From contig NZ_QEWW01000005.1 of assembly GCF_003121895.1 (NCBI RefSeq), positions 1-64,000 of the forward strand: a stretch of DNA of 64,000 nucleotides, given 5' to 3'. A program made the position numbers and the translations under genes. The DNA is from Ignatzschineria cameli (lineage in GTDB: Bacteria > Pseudomonadota > Gammaproteobacteria > Cardiobacteriales > Wohlfahrtiimonadaceae). Shown here in pieces: positions 18,324-27,776 of this stretch; within the stretch, counting starts at the first letter, position 1; each line of letters begins with the position of its first letter. The notes under the pieces were generated by a model. That model made no database searches, was not told the origin of the DNA, and was given only the letters and a program-made list of their open reading frames with translations.

Positions 18324-20939
18324 TTAGATCACCTCAATCTCAGCATCTATCACATCCATATTGAGATCACCATCGATAATGACGCTATCTCCCGCTTTAA
18401 ACTCACCTTTTAAGAACGCTTTTGCTAAAGGATTCTCAAGGTGTGTTTGAATTGCACGTTTGAGCGGTCTAGCCCCAAAGACAGGATCATAACCGATCTC
18501 ACCGAGCTTATCTAAGCCCTCTTCTGTGACACTTAACATCACATCATGCTCAAGGAGACGTTTGACAACACGGTTTACCTGTAATTTCGCAATCTCACGG
18601 ATATGCTCTTTACCTAATGGATGGAAGACTACAATATCATCGATACGGTTGATAAACTCAGGACGGAAATGTTGACCAACGACATCCATCACCGACTCAC
18701 GCATCGCAAGATATTGATCTTTTTCACTCAGATCACTCAAACGACTCGCCTGCTCTTGAATCAGATGAGATCCTAAGTTTGAGGTCATAATGATCACTGT
18801 ATTTTTAAAGTCCACGGTCCGACCTTGACCATCTGTTAAGCGACCATCATCTAATACCTGCAATAAGATATTGAAGACATCAGGATGCGCCTTTTCAACC
18901 TCATCAAGGAGAATCACAGAGTAGGGACGACGACGGATAGCTTCGGTTAAATAGCCACCCTCTTCATAGCCGACATATCCTGGAGGCGCACCAATCAAAC
19001 GTGCAACGGAGTGTTTCTCCATAAACTCAGACATATCGATACGAAGCATCGCATTTTCATCATCGAAGAGGAATGTTGCCAAAGTTTTAGTAAGTTCTGT
19101 TTTACCAACCCCGGTAGGTCCTAAGAAGAGGAATGATCCGATCGGACGATTAGGATCAGATAATCCCGCTCGTGAACGGCGAACCGCATCAGAAACTGCA
19201 GTAATCGCCTCTTTCTGACCAATGACATTCTCCCCAAGAACCTCTTCCATTCGAAGTAACTTCTCCCGCTCCCCTTCCATCATGCGACTTACAGGGATGC
19301 CAGTCCACTTAGAGACCACATCCGCGATCTCGTTAGCGGTCACTTTCGTTCTTACTAAACGATGCTCGCGCTCTTCATAGTTTTCAGCCTCTTGTGACTC
19401 TTTCAATTGACGCTCAAGCTCAGGAATTTTGCCATATTGAAGTTCACTCATCTTCGCAAGATCACCACTTCGTCTTGCCGCTTCTAACTCAATACGCGCC
19501 TGATCGAGATCCTCTTTTAGAGAGGTTGCGCCTTGCATCAAGCTCTTCTCAATTTTCCAGATCTCTTCAAGATCTGCATACTCTTTCTCAAGTTTAGAGA
19601 GCTCCGCCTCAAGTGTCTCAAGACGTTTTTTCGATGCATCATCGGTCTCTTTCTTAATCGCTTCTCGCTCAATCTTCAACTGAATAATACGGCGATCAAG
19701 TTTATCCATCGCTTCAGGCTTTGAGTCGATCTCCATACGGATCTGGCTTCCCGCCTCATCGATCAAGTCGATCGCCTTATCAGGTAATTGACGATCGGTA
19801 ATATAGCGATGTGACAATGTAGCAGCCGCGACAATTGCCGGGTCAGTAATTTCAACACCATGATGGATCTCGTAACGCTCTTTCAATCCACGAAGAATCG
19901 CAATGGTATCTTCAACTGTCGGTTCTTCCACTAAAACTTGTTGGAAACGACGCTCAAGTGCCGCATCTTTTTCAATATATTCGCGATACTCATTAAGGGT
20001 TGTTGCCCCGATACAGTGGAGTTCTCCACGCGATAGTGCAGGCTTTAAGAGGTTTCCGGCATCCATTGCACCATCGGTCTTTCCGGCACCTACCATCATA
20101 TGAATCTCATCGATAAAGAGAATCACCTGCCCTTCTGCTTTCTCAAGTTCATTTAAGACCGCTTTTAAACGCTCTTCAAACTCCCCACGGAATTTTGCAC
20201 CGGCAATCAATGCCCCAAGATCTAACGATAAAACACGTTTTCCTTTTAGACCTTCAGGAACTTCCCCATTAACGATACGCTGAGCAAGGCCTTCAACAAT
20301 AGCTGTCTTACCCACACCCGGCTCCCCGATCAATACGGGATTATTCTTTGTTCTACGAGATAAAACCTGAATAGCACGGCGGATCTCATCATCTCGTCCA
20401 ATAACGGGATCAAGTTTTCCAAGCTCTGCTCGCTCAGTTAAATCAACGGTATATTTGCTAAGCGCTTCACGCTTCTCTTCTGCATTAGGATCTTGCACAG
20501 TCTCACCTCCACGAATGGAATCGATCGCTCGGTTAAGTAATTCTTTAGTAACACCAGAATCTTTAAGAATCTCAGCAAGTCCTTTATTCTCATCTAAAAT
20601 ACCTAAAATAAAGACTTCTGATGAGAGATAACCATCGCCCCGGCGATGCATCTCTTTCTCTGCTGCAACTAAAACCCGCTGTAAGTTTTGACTAATATGG
20701 ATATCATTGCTTCCAGAGATCTTTGGAAACTTATTAATCGCATCATTTACTTTCTGATTTAAGAGCGGGATATTAGCTCGGCATTGACGAAATAGCGGTA
20801 AAACCGAGCCCTCTTTCTGATTGAGCATGGCACTTAAGACATGCTCTGGTTCAATATATTGATTATCGTTAGTGAGCGCTAAAGTCTGTGCGCCACTTAA
20901 CGCGTTTAAGAATGCTTGTGTAAATTTATCTTGGTTCAT
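18324..20939 (-). CDS. clpB: ATP-dependent chaperone ClpB
   Basis: Cytoplasmic AAA+ disaggregase that works with DnaK to rescue aggregated protein. Its 871 residues carry, in order, a Clp N-domain, NBD1 with Walker A GEPGVGKT near residue 205, the coiled-coil middle domain (residues about 410-530, rich in E/K/L), and NBD2 with Walker A GPTGVGKT near residue 610. It is slightly longer than E. coli ClpB (857). GGAGAT precedes the ATG. Regulation is clear: a sigma-32-type promoter lies about 130 bases upstream (21070-21097). Confidence 0.97.
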   Translation of the reverse strand: MNQDKFTQAFLNALSGAQTLALTNDNQYIEPEHVLSAMLNQKEGSVLPLFRQCRANIPLLNQKVNDAINKFPKISGSNDIHISQNLQRVLVAAEKEMHRRGDGYLSSEVFILGILDENKGLAEILKDSGVTKELLNRAIDSIRGGETVQDPNAEEKREALSKYTVDLTERAELGKLDPVIGRDDEIRRAIQVLSRRTKNNPVLIGEPGVGKTAIVEGLAQRIVNGEVPEGLKGKRVLSLDLGALIAGAKFRGEFEERLKAVLNELEKAEGQVILFIDEIHMMVGAGKTDGAMDAGNLLKPALSRGELHCIGATTLNEYREYIEKDAALERRFQQVLVEEPTVEDTIAILRGLKERYEIHHGVEITDPAIVAAATLSHRYITDRQLPDKAIDLIDEAGSQIRMEIDSKPEAMDKLDRRIIQLKIEREAIKKETDDASKKRLETLEAELSKLEKEYADLEEIWKIEKSLMQGATSLKEDLDQARIELEAARRSGDLAKMSELQYGKIPELERQLKESQEAENYEEREHRLVRTKVTANEIADVVSKWTGIPVSRMMEGEREKLLRMEEVLGENVIGQKEAITAVSDAVRRSRAGLSDPNRPIGSFLFLGPTGVGKTELTKTLATFLFDDENAMLRIDMSEFMEKHSVARLIGAPPGYVGYEEGGYLTEAIRRRPYSVILLDEVEKAHPDVFNILLQVLDDGRLTDGQGRTVDFKNTVIIMTSNLGSHLIQEQASRLSDLSEKDQYLAMRESVMDVVGQHFRPEFINRIDDIVVFHPLGKEHIREIAKLQVNRVVKRLLEHDVMLSVTEEGLDKLGEIGYDPVFGARPLKRAIQTHLENPLAKAFLKGEFKAGDSVIIDGDLNMDVIDAEIEVI

Positions 20940-21069
20940 CTACCAAATCTCCCATAATTATGAATCGTGCTGGGGCTTACCATTCTAAATCTTTCTTATT
21001 CTTCAACTCTTTGCGATCTTTTCTGACACACCTTTATTCAGATATTAGAACCTTCCCCTGTTGATCAGA

Positions 21070-21097
21070 AGATGGGGATAATCTTTACCATTTCAAG
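21070..21097 (-). promoter_or_regulatory. Sigma-32 heat-shock promoter of clpB
   Basis: On the minus strand CTTGAAA (21097-21091) and CCCCATCT (21077-21070) match the sigma-32 -35 and -10 consensus, with 14 bases between CTTGAA and CCCCAT. Transcription would start about 120 bases upstream of the clpB ATG. Confidence 0.88.
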
Positions 21098-21378
21098 TTT
21101 TCTATCTATTTTATTTATCTTTTTTTATCACTTTTTTATTCTTTTTTAATATCGATATGAATAATATGGCAAATAACCGAATCAATAACCCATTGAGTAC
21201 TCCTGCTGAGTACTTATTAATCCTATAGATAACAGAAAAGAGAGCCATCAAACCTCTAATTGAGCTTCATAGAAACAGATTTCATCAAACAGAATTAATC
21301 AAAGCACTATTAGAGACCTGATACTCTCTTTTTATAAATTTTCGCTAAATATTTCAATAAAGCAAACATAACTTTCAA

Positions 21379-21402
21379 GATAAATGGATAAATGGATAAA
21401 TG
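21379..21402. repeat. 8 bp tandem repeat GATAAATG x3
   Basis: Three exact copies of GATAAATG at 21379, 21387 and 21395, in the clpB/ankyrin spacer. Confidence 0.8.
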
Positions 21403-21500
21403 ATAAAGGGAGCAATATAAATAGCGGTAATGCTATTAAATAGCCATATTAAAAATTTATATTAAACAAATATATTCCATCGCGATATAAAGAGTGATAA

Positions 21501-22643
21501 CTAGTCTTGAGGTGTTAAGAGAACGATAACCTCTTGGTTTCCACTCTCTTTAGCTAAATCGACAGGTGTTAAATCATTATGGCTGAGACAATCGATGGCT
21601 GCCCCTGCTAATAAAAGTGCCTTTACCATCTTTGGTAATCCCATCGCTGCGGCACGATGAAGCGCAGAAAAACCATTGAGATCCACTTTATTAGGATCGG
21701 CACCTAATGTTAAAAGCGCCGCTAACCCCTTCTCTGACTTAATCTCTACTGCATCCATCAAGGGCGTTGTTCCATTTAATGAGAGAAGATTGAGATCAAC
21801 TCCTTGCTCTGCCAAGAGCTTCATCATCTCATAATGATCGGTGTAGAGCGCCCAATGAATGGGAGTAAAACCATCTTGAGCCAATAGATTAGGATCGACT
21901 AATCCTTGCTGTAGAATCAATTTAACGCTCTCCTGATCATCATTGGCAATAGCAATATGGTAAGCCGTTGTTGTTCGTACTACCTTCTTGGAGGAGAAGA
22001 GAGCATCTTCGGCAAAAACACCAACTTTTGCTCGATGACCAAAGAGTGAAAAAGCCCAAACTGCGGCGCGATTCGTATCATGCTCTAACTCATTGAGTAG
22101 CGGAACGGGAGCACTCTCCCCAAGAACATGACTTAACATTAAAAAATTGAGTAAGGCAACTGTCTGATTCTCTGTCTCAAAATCACTATCGGTCATTCGC
22201 CCCTCAATTGCGTCAATTACCATCTGATTTTCTTCAAAACGTACGCTTGCTTTTGCCACAAGCTCTCTAGACCAGCTGCGAACAAAATAGAGGGCTTGAC
22301 CATCAAAGAAGATCGCCCAGCGATCATCGGGAGTTTGAGGGACAAAGAGAGATCCCGGATAGAGCTTTCCATCAATTCGATAACGCAGATCAGCTACTAT
22401 TTCCCGCTCAGTGACCGGCGAGGAACCTGAAAATGAGGCGCCATCCTCTAAACTATAAGAGTCTAGATTCTTCAAAGCACTCTCTTCTATATCACTTCCT
22501 AACTGATAGGTAATCGGGCGTAAATCTAATAGTGGTACGCCATATGGATTTTGATCATAACGAATCCAAGGTAACTCTTTAATCTCTTTCTTCCCACTCT
22601 CTTCTTTTACCATACAATAAACATCCCTATCTAATCTCATCAA
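21501..22643 (-). CDS. Ankyrin-repeat protein of unknown function
   Basis: A 380-residue protein without a signal peptide. The first 190 or so residues form a domain I do not recognise, including aromatic-rich segments (WAIFFDGQALYFVRSW). The C-terminal half holds about five ankyrin repeats, visible from the recurring patterns GFTPIHWAL, GTTPLMDAV, GFSALHRAA and LTPVDLAK, spaced about 33 residues. Ankyrin proteins mediate protein contacts; no enzyme motif is seen. It is a single gene facing away from the rhomboid gene. Confidence 0.75.
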   Translation of the reverse strand: MMRLDRDVYCMVKEESGKKEIKELPWIRYDQNPYGVPLLDLRPITYQLGSDIEESALKNLDSYSLEDGASFSGSSPVTEREIVADLRYRIDGKLYPGSLFVPQTPDDRWAIFFDGQALYFVRSWSRELVAKASVRFEENQMVIDAIEGRMTDSDFETENQTVALLNFLMLSHVLGESAPVPLLNELEHDTNRAAVWAFSLFGHRAKVGVFAEDALFSSKKVVRTTTAYHIAIANDDQESVKLILQQGLVDPNLLAQDGFTPIHWALYTDHYEMMKLLAEQGVDLNLLSLNGTTPLMDAVEIKSEKGLAALLTLGADPNKVDLNGFSALHRAAAMGLPKMVKALLLAGAAIDCLSHNDLTPVDLAKESGNQEVIVLLTPQD

Positions 22644-22876
22644 GCCAATATTTTAGCGAACATGAATATATTAACGAATATGTAAAGAGTCTCTCAATAG
22701 CGCTTGACTATATAGCCCCTATTCCCAGATATCTCCTTAAACCATTGCGATTTTATAGGGCTAGTTTAACAAAATAAAATGATGCCACCGAATCATTCTC
22801 CCTATTTATCTTATGATAAGATAATCTCTCCCATAGAGACTCTCCCCTGTATCGATATCTAACCGAAAGGCACACT

Positions 22877-23644
22877 ATGTTTAGAGATTTACCGATCGCA
22901 ACACGATCCCTCATTTTTCTCAATGTGGGGATTTTTATTCTCTTAGCACTCCTGAGCGCTTTAGAGATCTTCGAGCTCCAATATTTTCTTGGTAGCTACT
23001 TCCCAAGCTCGCCATTTTTCCATCTTTGGCAACCCTTTACACATCTCTTTATCCATGCCGGCATCTCCCATCTACTCTTCAATATGTTTGCCCTTTTTAT
23101 GTTTGGTGCAACAATTGAGCGAGTTATTGGGACAAAAAAGTTTCTTCTTCTCTACTTCGTTGCCGGAATGGGTTCATTTATCCTCTTTAATATTCAGAGC
23201 TACTTCACCATCAATAACTTAACCGCAGAGCTCTATGCACTCGACACCCCTACGGTTGTGAATCAAGTCTTATTCGAAGTGAAAAACAACCTTAAAATGG
23301 ATCACCTCGGTATTATCACAGGTCCTGGTTATATCGATCGCATCCCTGAACTCTCAGCTCTTGTCGCTGAATATATTCGTCCAATGATGGGAGCATCCGG
23401 TGCGATTTATGGGGTATTAATTGCCTTTGGAATGCTCTACCCCAATGCCGGTTTAATCTTCTTCTTTATCCCTTTTCCCATCAAGGCAAAATACTTTATT
23501 CCCGGCATTATTGTTTTAGAAGTGATTTTAGGTCTTCTCAATCTCTCTTGGAACCCGATTGCTCATTTTGCTCATCTTGGCGGTGCTGCAGCGGGATTTC
23601 TTCTTATCTGGTATTGGAAAAAGCAAGGAGCTATTCGTCTATGA
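22877..23644 (+). CDS. Rhomboid-family intramembrane serine protease
   Basis: Inner-membrane protease of 255 residues. The catalytic Ser lies in MMGASGAIYG (Ser175), and the catalytic His in AHFAHLGG (about His233). The WR-like loop segment after helix 1 and the HLLFNMFALFMFG helix match the family. A hydrophilic insertion of about 60 residues (roughly 105-168) sits between helix 2 and the Ser-bearing helix, larger than in E. coli GlpG. It overlaps the start of the next gene (ATGA), suggesting coupled translation. Confidence 0.9.
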   Translation: MFRDLPIATRSLIFLNVGIFILLALLSALEIFELQYFLGSYFPSSPFFHLWQPFTHLFIHAGISHLLFNMFALFMFGATIERVIGTKKFLLLYFVAGMGSFILFNIQSYFTINNLTAELYALDTPTVVNQVLFEVKNNLKMDHLGIITGPGYIDRIPELSALVAEYIRPMMGASGAIYGVLIAFGMLYPNAGLIFFFIPFPIKAKYFIPGIIVLEVILGLLNLSWNPIAHFAHLGGAAAGFLLIWYWKKQGAIRL

Positions 23645-24477
23645 GTCTTATCCCATCTTTCCAAAAGCGCTTTAAAAAAGGGGCTTCCATTGCCCTTATC
23701 GCACTAGCATTGCAATCACTCTCCTTTGCAGCGCCACAACTACAACTCTCACAGGCAGAATTAGCGAAGGTCGGAGCACAAATCTATAAAAATGAGACCG
23801 GTGGTAAACGGGATAATTTAGCGGTTTGGAATCAAGGGGAGAACTTCCCCTCATTAGGAATTGGCCACTTTATCTGGTTTAAGACCGATGAACCGGCACA
23901 CTTTGAAGAGACCTTTCCGGCATTAGTCACCTTTATCGCCAATCAAGGCGTTCCCCTCCCTAAAATTTTACAGAAAAATCGATCTGCGCCATGGAAAACT
24001 CGAGAAGCATTCAACCGAGCTAAAGCCTCCGGCGAACTCGATGAGCTGATACAGTTTTTAGAAAATACACAAGAGCTACAGACCCTCTTTATCTATCAAC
24101 GATTGCAAAATGCTCTCCAAAAGATGAAGCAGGTATCCCAATATCCCGACTTTATCGAGATGAAGTTCTATGATGTTGCCGGCGTTCCAAATGGTCTTTA
24201 CGCCTTGATCGATTATGTCAACTTTAAAGGAGAAGGAATCAACCCTAAAGAGCGCTATAAAGGGGAAGGATGGGGTTTAATGCAGGTATTAGAAAAGATG
24301 GATCTAGTAGCAACGGGAGATACAGAAGCTGCTAAAAATGCTGCTATTTTAAGAAGCTTTCGAAATGCAGCCGAAAGTGTCTTAACGGAGCGGGTTAAAA
24401 ATGCAGATCCTCAAAAAGGGGAGGAACGCTGGCTCTCTGGCTGGATCAATCGATTAAATACCTATCAGCCTCAATAG
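23641..24477 (+). CDS. Exported conserved protein, possibly lysozyme-like
   Basis: A 278-residue protein whose start overlaps the rhomboid stop codon by four bases; a longer frame inside the rhomboid gene is not credible. It has a Sec signal peptide (basic KRFKKG, hydrophobic IALIALALQSLSFA, cleavage near SFA-AP). The mature part has a Glu at residue 52 (KNETGGK) followed by GIGHFIWF at 73-80, which resembles the Glu...GxGH arrangement of GH24-type lysozymes; that resemblance is tentative. I do not assign a reaction. The rhomboid neighbour may process or regulate it. Confidence 0.6.
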   Translation: MSLIPSFQKRFKKGASIALIALALQSLSFAAPQLQLSQAELAKVGAQIYKNETGGKRDNLAVWNQGENFPSLGIGHFIWFKTDEPAHFEETFPALVTFIANQGVPLPKILQKNRSAPWKTREAFNRAKASGELDELIQFLENTQELQTLFIYQRLQNALQKMKQVSQYPDFIEMKFYDVAGVPNGLYALIDYVNFKGEGINPKERYKGEGWGLMQVLEKMDLVATGDTEAAKNAAILRSFRNAAESVLTERVKNADPQKGEERWLSGWINRLNTYQPQ

Positions 24478-24521
24478 CCTCAATGAGTACCATTTCAATA
24501 AGTGCCATTGACTCAATAATC

Positions 24522-24565
24522 TTTTGACTACGTTTTGACCGCATTTTGACTGCATTTTGACTAAA
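24522..24565. repeat. 11 bp tandem repeat TTTTGACTGCA x4
   Basis: Units TTTTGACTACG, TTTTGACCGCA, TTTTGACTGCA and TTTTGACTAAA begin at 24522, 24533, 24544 and 24555. The first seven bases TTTTGAC are identical in all four units. Confidence 0.85.
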
Positions 24566-24638
24566 AAATCCTTCAAACCGATGCCAATAGGAGTACTTAT
24601 ACTTATCAAATATCGATTCCCTCTATTGAGCAATAAAA

Positions 24639-24673
24639 AAGACCCAAAATCAGCATATTGATTTTGGGTCTCT
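24639..24673. terminator. Bidirectional terminator downstream of secB
   Basis: The arms GACCCAAAATCA / TGATTTTGGGTC form a strong stem, with an A run on the left and a T-rich tail on the right. It serves the convergent exported-protein gene and the secB operon. Confidence 0.85.
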
Positions 24674-24793
24674 CTTTTATTGGTTGCTTAACATTAAGCT
24701 TTTATTTAATTGATCAGCTCTATAACGATATAACGATATAGCCATACATATAGCGATAAGCGATATAGCAATTAAATAAAATAGTGCCCTTAC

Positions 24794-25285
24794 TTAAGCA
24801 TCAACCTGCTCTTCTGCAGCCTCTGCTGCTTGCTGAGCTAAGCGATCGGCATAGATTGCCTCAAAGTTAATAGGTGAAAGCATTACCGGCGGGAAGCCTG
24901 CTCCTGCGATTAACTGATCTAAAGCAGGACGAATATAGGGGTAGAGAATATTAGGACAATATGCACCTTTTAAGTGTGCCTCTTGCCCCTCTTCAAAACC
25001 TTCAATTAAGAAGAGACCCGCTTGCTCTACTTCTGCTAAGAACATCACCTTAGTCTCACCCTCAGCCCCCTCTTCAGCTTCTGTTTTATAAGTCGCCGTA
25101 ACCGTCACACGAAGCAGAATCTCATGGATATTAGGATCAACTTCACGATGATCATTTCCTAACTGAATCTGGATCTCAGGTTGAACATTTAACTTAAAAA
25201 CTTCAGGAGTATTAGGAGATTCTAATGAGACATTTTTTGTATAAATTCTCACAATATCGAATGTAGGTTGTTTCTCTTGAGTCAT
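24794..25285 (-). CDS. secB: Protein-export chaperone SecB
   Basis: Cytoplasmic tetrameric chaperone that keeps preproteins unfolded and passes them to SecA. Its 163 residues match the family size. Recognisable segments are RIYTKNVSLESPNTP near the N-terminus, a beta-rich centre and the CPNILYPYIRPALDQLIAGAGFPPVMLSPINF block. It lies 50 bases downstream of grxC in the conserved rhodanese-grxC-secB arrangement. Confidence 0.95.
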   Translation of the reverse strand: MTQEKQPTFDIVRIYTKNVSLESPNTPEVFKLNVQPEIQIQLGNDHREVDPNIHEILLRVTVTATYKTEAEEGAEGETKVMFLAEVEQAGLFLIEGFEEGQEAHLKGAYCPNILYPYIRPALDQLIAGAGFPPVMLSPINFEAIYADRLAQQAAEAAEEQVDA

Positions 25286-25335
25286 CTCTTTGCCTTTTTA
25301 AATAGTTAGATCAAATCGATCAGCCAATCAATTGA

Positions 25336-25602
25336 TTACTGGGGTAATTTACCTGAAAGATAGTCATCTAATTGACCTCTTGTCTCAAGCATCATCAGGT
25401 CATCACAACCGCCTACATGATGATCTCCAATAAAGATTTGAGGAACAGTATTACGGCCTGAACGCTTCTGGCACTCTTCCCAAAGTTTTGGATCACTATC
25501 AACATCAATTTTGACAGGTTCAACGCCATGGCGCGCAAGAATCTCAAATGCACGACGGCAATAACCACACGTTGCTTTAAAATAGACTTCTACTTTTTTC
25601 AT
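25336..25602 (-). CDS. grxC: Glutaredoxin 3
   Basis: Small cytoplasmic glutathione-dependent disulfide reductase, 88 residues. The active site CGYC spans residues 12-15, and the glutathione-binding TVPQIFIG block follows. The ATG has GGAGAAAC upstream. It sits between the rhodanese-like gene (11-base gap) and secB. Confidence 0.93.
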   Translation of the reverse strand: MKKVEVYFKATCGYCRRAFEILARHGVEPVKIDVDSDPKLWEECQKRSGRNTVPQIFIGDHHVGGCDDLMMLETRGQLDDYLSGKLPQ

Positions 25603-25613
25603 CTGTTTCTCCT

Positions 25614-26042
25614 TTAACCTTTAGAAAGAGGCAAATTCGCTTCTTGCCATCCAACGATACCACCAACCAAAACATTTAAAGGCGCGTCAGGATGCATCTT
25701 ACGCAACTTAATACACGCTTCATTTGCTCGTGGATCGGTATCGCTATACACAATAATCTTCTTCTCCCCAAATTGAGCTAAGCTCTCAAGCTTCTTCTCA
25801 AGCTCTGCTGCCGGAATATTGACCGCACTAGGGATATGTAATTTTTTATAATCTTTTTTCGAACGAATATCGATAAAGACCGCATTATCGTCATTATATT
25901 CACGTAATGCATCTGTAACACTCATTCGATATCTCTTTCCTCTTGCTGAGTTAATTTCATTCGCAATAAGGAGAATGACTACAACAACGAGTGCCGCTAC
26001 AAACATCCAATTTTGTTGGATAAAAGGCATAATAGAATTCAT
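25614..26042 (-). CDS. Membrane-anchored rhodanese-like protein lacking the catalytic cysteine
   Basis: A 142-residue protein with one N-terminal membrane helix (MFVAALVVVVILLIA) and a cytoplasmic rhodanese domain (FIDIRSKKDYKKLHIPSAVN). The loop that carries the active Cys in sulfurtransferases reads VYSDTDPRAN here, with no Cys. E. coli YibN, in the same gene neighbourhood, also departs from the canonical loop. It is probably a binding or regulatory module rather than a sulfurtransferase. It is the first gene of the grxC-secB cluster. Confidence 0.85.
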   Translation of the reverse strand: MNSIMPFIQQNWMFVAALVVVVILLIANEINSARGKRYRMSVTDALREYNDDNAVFIDIRSKKDYKKLHIPSAVNIPAAELEKKLESLAQFGEKKIIVYSDTDPRANEACIKLRKMHPDAPLNVLVGGIVGWQEANLPLSKG

Positions 26043-26321
26043 ATAGTTACTCTTTTTTAATTATTGTACTTATTAATACTTGTTTAATGCTATTTAATGC
26101 TGCTTTCAGACGATTTCAACGCTACTTCAATACCTTTTTTAATATTGAATAAAGGGTCGAAACGCTCTTTGTGCATCTACCTAGCCCTCTCTATCTCGTA
26201 TACTGCGCTAAACCGAGATGGGTCGCGTAATATCACGATCGATAGGGACTCTATAGTGATATATAACCACTCAATATCTTACGCTATTTTCCCCTGAAAT
26301 GATAGAACAGATCAATCACGA

Positions 26322-27047
26322 TCACGGCTGAAAATCGGCAATATTGAATTGATGCCTCGTTATTTTTCCACGCTCTAATTTGAGGTAATCACCCTGAGTA
26401 TCCCAATCACTCAAAACATAACGATACCGCCCACCTTCATAATCATGCGTCGCCGGGCGGTGAGTATGCCCATGAATCATCCGGGTCACCTCTCGCTTCT
26501 GAAAATATTGCTCCGTATAAGCCTCATTAACATCCATAATCTTACGTGCTGTCGATTGTGCACTCTTTTGCTTTATTTTTGCCGCCAACCGTAATCGGTA
26601 AGATTTAGGGAGCATACGTAGAAGGGGGAGAATAAAGGGATGACGAATCCAGCGTTTATAACGCTGATAAGCATGATCATCAATACAGAGCTCATCACCA
26701 TGAAGTAGGAGAATATCCTCATTTTCTAAAATAAGCTCGCTCGGTGCGATCTCCATCTTTGCCTGCTTTGCATAACGCTTACCTAAGGCAAAATCACGAT
26801 TGCCGGGGATAAAGGTGATCCTCGTTCCATGATCAGCTAAAGCAGCAAGATGATGCGCCAAGGCAATAGTGAGAGGCGTCTCAATATCATCTCCCGCCCA
26901 AAAGTCGAAAAGATCCCCCAAAATATAGAGGTGATCCGCCATCGGGGCTATTTGATCAATAAAATAGAAGAAAGCCGTAACGATATCGTTACGACTTTCA
27001 CTGAGATGTATATCACCAATAAAGAGTGAGATAGAATCTGCTCGCAT
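26322..27047 (-). CDS. lpxH: UDP-2,3-diacylglucosamine diphosphatase LpxH
   Basis: Peripheral membrane metallophosphoesterase that cleaves UDP-2,3-diacylglucosamine to lipid X in lipid A synthesis. Its 241 residues carry the metal-binding blocks GDIH (near residue 12), GDLFDFWAGDD, GNRDF, LLHGDELC and GHTHRP. It lies six bases downstream of ppiB, the same pair as in E. coli. Confidence 0.94.
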   Translation of the reverse strand: MRADSISLFIGDIHLSESRNDIVTAFFYFIDQIAPMADHLYILGDLFDFWAGDDIETPLTIALAHHLAALADHGTRITFIPGNRDFALGKRYAKQAKMEIAPSELILENEDILLLHGDELCIDDHAYQRYKRWIRHPFILPLLRMLPKSYRLRLAAKIKQKSAQSTARKIMDVNEAYTEQYFQKREVTRMIHGHTHRPATHDYEGGRYRYVLSDWDTQGDYLKLERGKITRHQFNIADFQP

Positions 27048-27053
27048 CAGCGA

Positions 27054-27557
27054 TTACTCACTAATAACTTCAACATTCTCAATAATAATATCTTCAACCG
27101 GCACATCACCATGACCGCGACGAGAGGTTGTCTCTACCTTAGCCATTTTATCGATCACATCCATTCCTTCTACCACTTCACCAAATACAGCATAACCCCA
27201 ACCTTGTGGCGTCTGCGATTTGTGATCGAGGAAACTATTATCCACTAAGTTGATAAAAAATTGTGAGGTAGCAGAATGAGGATCCATCGTCCGAGCCATA
27301 GCAACAGATCCGCGCACATTTTTCAGACCATTATCTGCTTCATTCTGAATCGGTTCACGGTGTCCTTTATGTTTATCCACCATTCCAGGCTCTAATCCGC
27401 CACCTTGAACCATAAACCCAGGAATAATACGGTGAAAGAGCGTACCATTGAAATAACCATCTTTCGCATATTGAAGAAAGTTTTCAGCGGTGACAGGTGC
27501 TTTTTCATGATTGAGTGCAATGGTAAAGTCGCCCATTGTTGTGTGGAACTTAAGCAT
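27054..27557 (-). CDS. ppiB: Cytoplasmic peptidyl-prolyl isomerase B
   Basis: Cyclophilin-type prolyl isomerase of 167 residues without a signal peptide. The catalytic-fold blocks [14 protein letters not shown] and [18 protein letters not shown] are present. I place the start at the ATG at 27557, where AGAGGT lies upstream and the usual opening [11 protein letters not shown] follows; the longer frame to 27602 adds an unrelated leader. Upstream lies a 10 bp repeat tract. Confidence 0.94.
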   Translation of the reverse strand: MLKFHTTMGDFTIALNHEKAPVTAENFLQYAKDGYFNGTLFHRIIPGFMVQGGGLEPGMVDKHKGHREPIQNEADNGLKNVRGSVAMARTMDPHSATSQFFINLVDNSFLDHKSQTPQGWGYAVFGEVVEGMDVIDKMAKVETTSRRGHGDVPVEDIIIENVEVISE

Positions 27558-27630
27558 TATTAAATACCTCTTTTTTGTTATAGATCTAATGGCAACTATC
27601 ACTAACGATAGCGGTAGTTGCCATTAATGT

Positions 27631-27669
27631 TTTGTACTGTTTTGTACTGTTTTGTACTGTTTGTACTGT
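27631..27669. repeat. 10 bp tandem repeat TTTGTACTGT
   Basis: Three exact copies of TTTGTACTGT at 27631, 27641 and 27651 are followed by a nine-base copy TTGTACTGT. The tract lies about 75 bases upstream of the ppiB start, probably in its leader or promoter. Confidence 0.85.
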
Positions 27670-27776
27670 TTTTACTGCTTTTTGTGTGTTACTTGATGTA
27701 ACTGGCGTACTACTGAATGTACAGATTAATGTATTAATGTACTATTCATAATCACTAGAGAGTGATCGATTGTACA

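Larger units (their letters stand above)
20940..21500. other. clpB leader and spacer to the ankyrin gene
   Basis: This 561-base stretch holds the clpB heat-shock promoter, a perfect inverted repeat AGTACTC-ctgct-GAGTACT (21196-21214) and a three-unit 8 bp repeat GATAAATG (21379-21402). No gene is convincing, and I see no T-tailed hairpin after the ankyrin gene. Confidence 0.5.
24478..24793. other. Convergent spacer with 11 bp repeats and a terminator
   Basis: A 316-base gap between the exported protein gene and secB. It contains four 11 bp repeats (24522-24565), a bidirectional terminator (24639-24673) and loosely repeated ATAACGAT and GCGATA units around 24717-24770. Confidence 0.6.
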
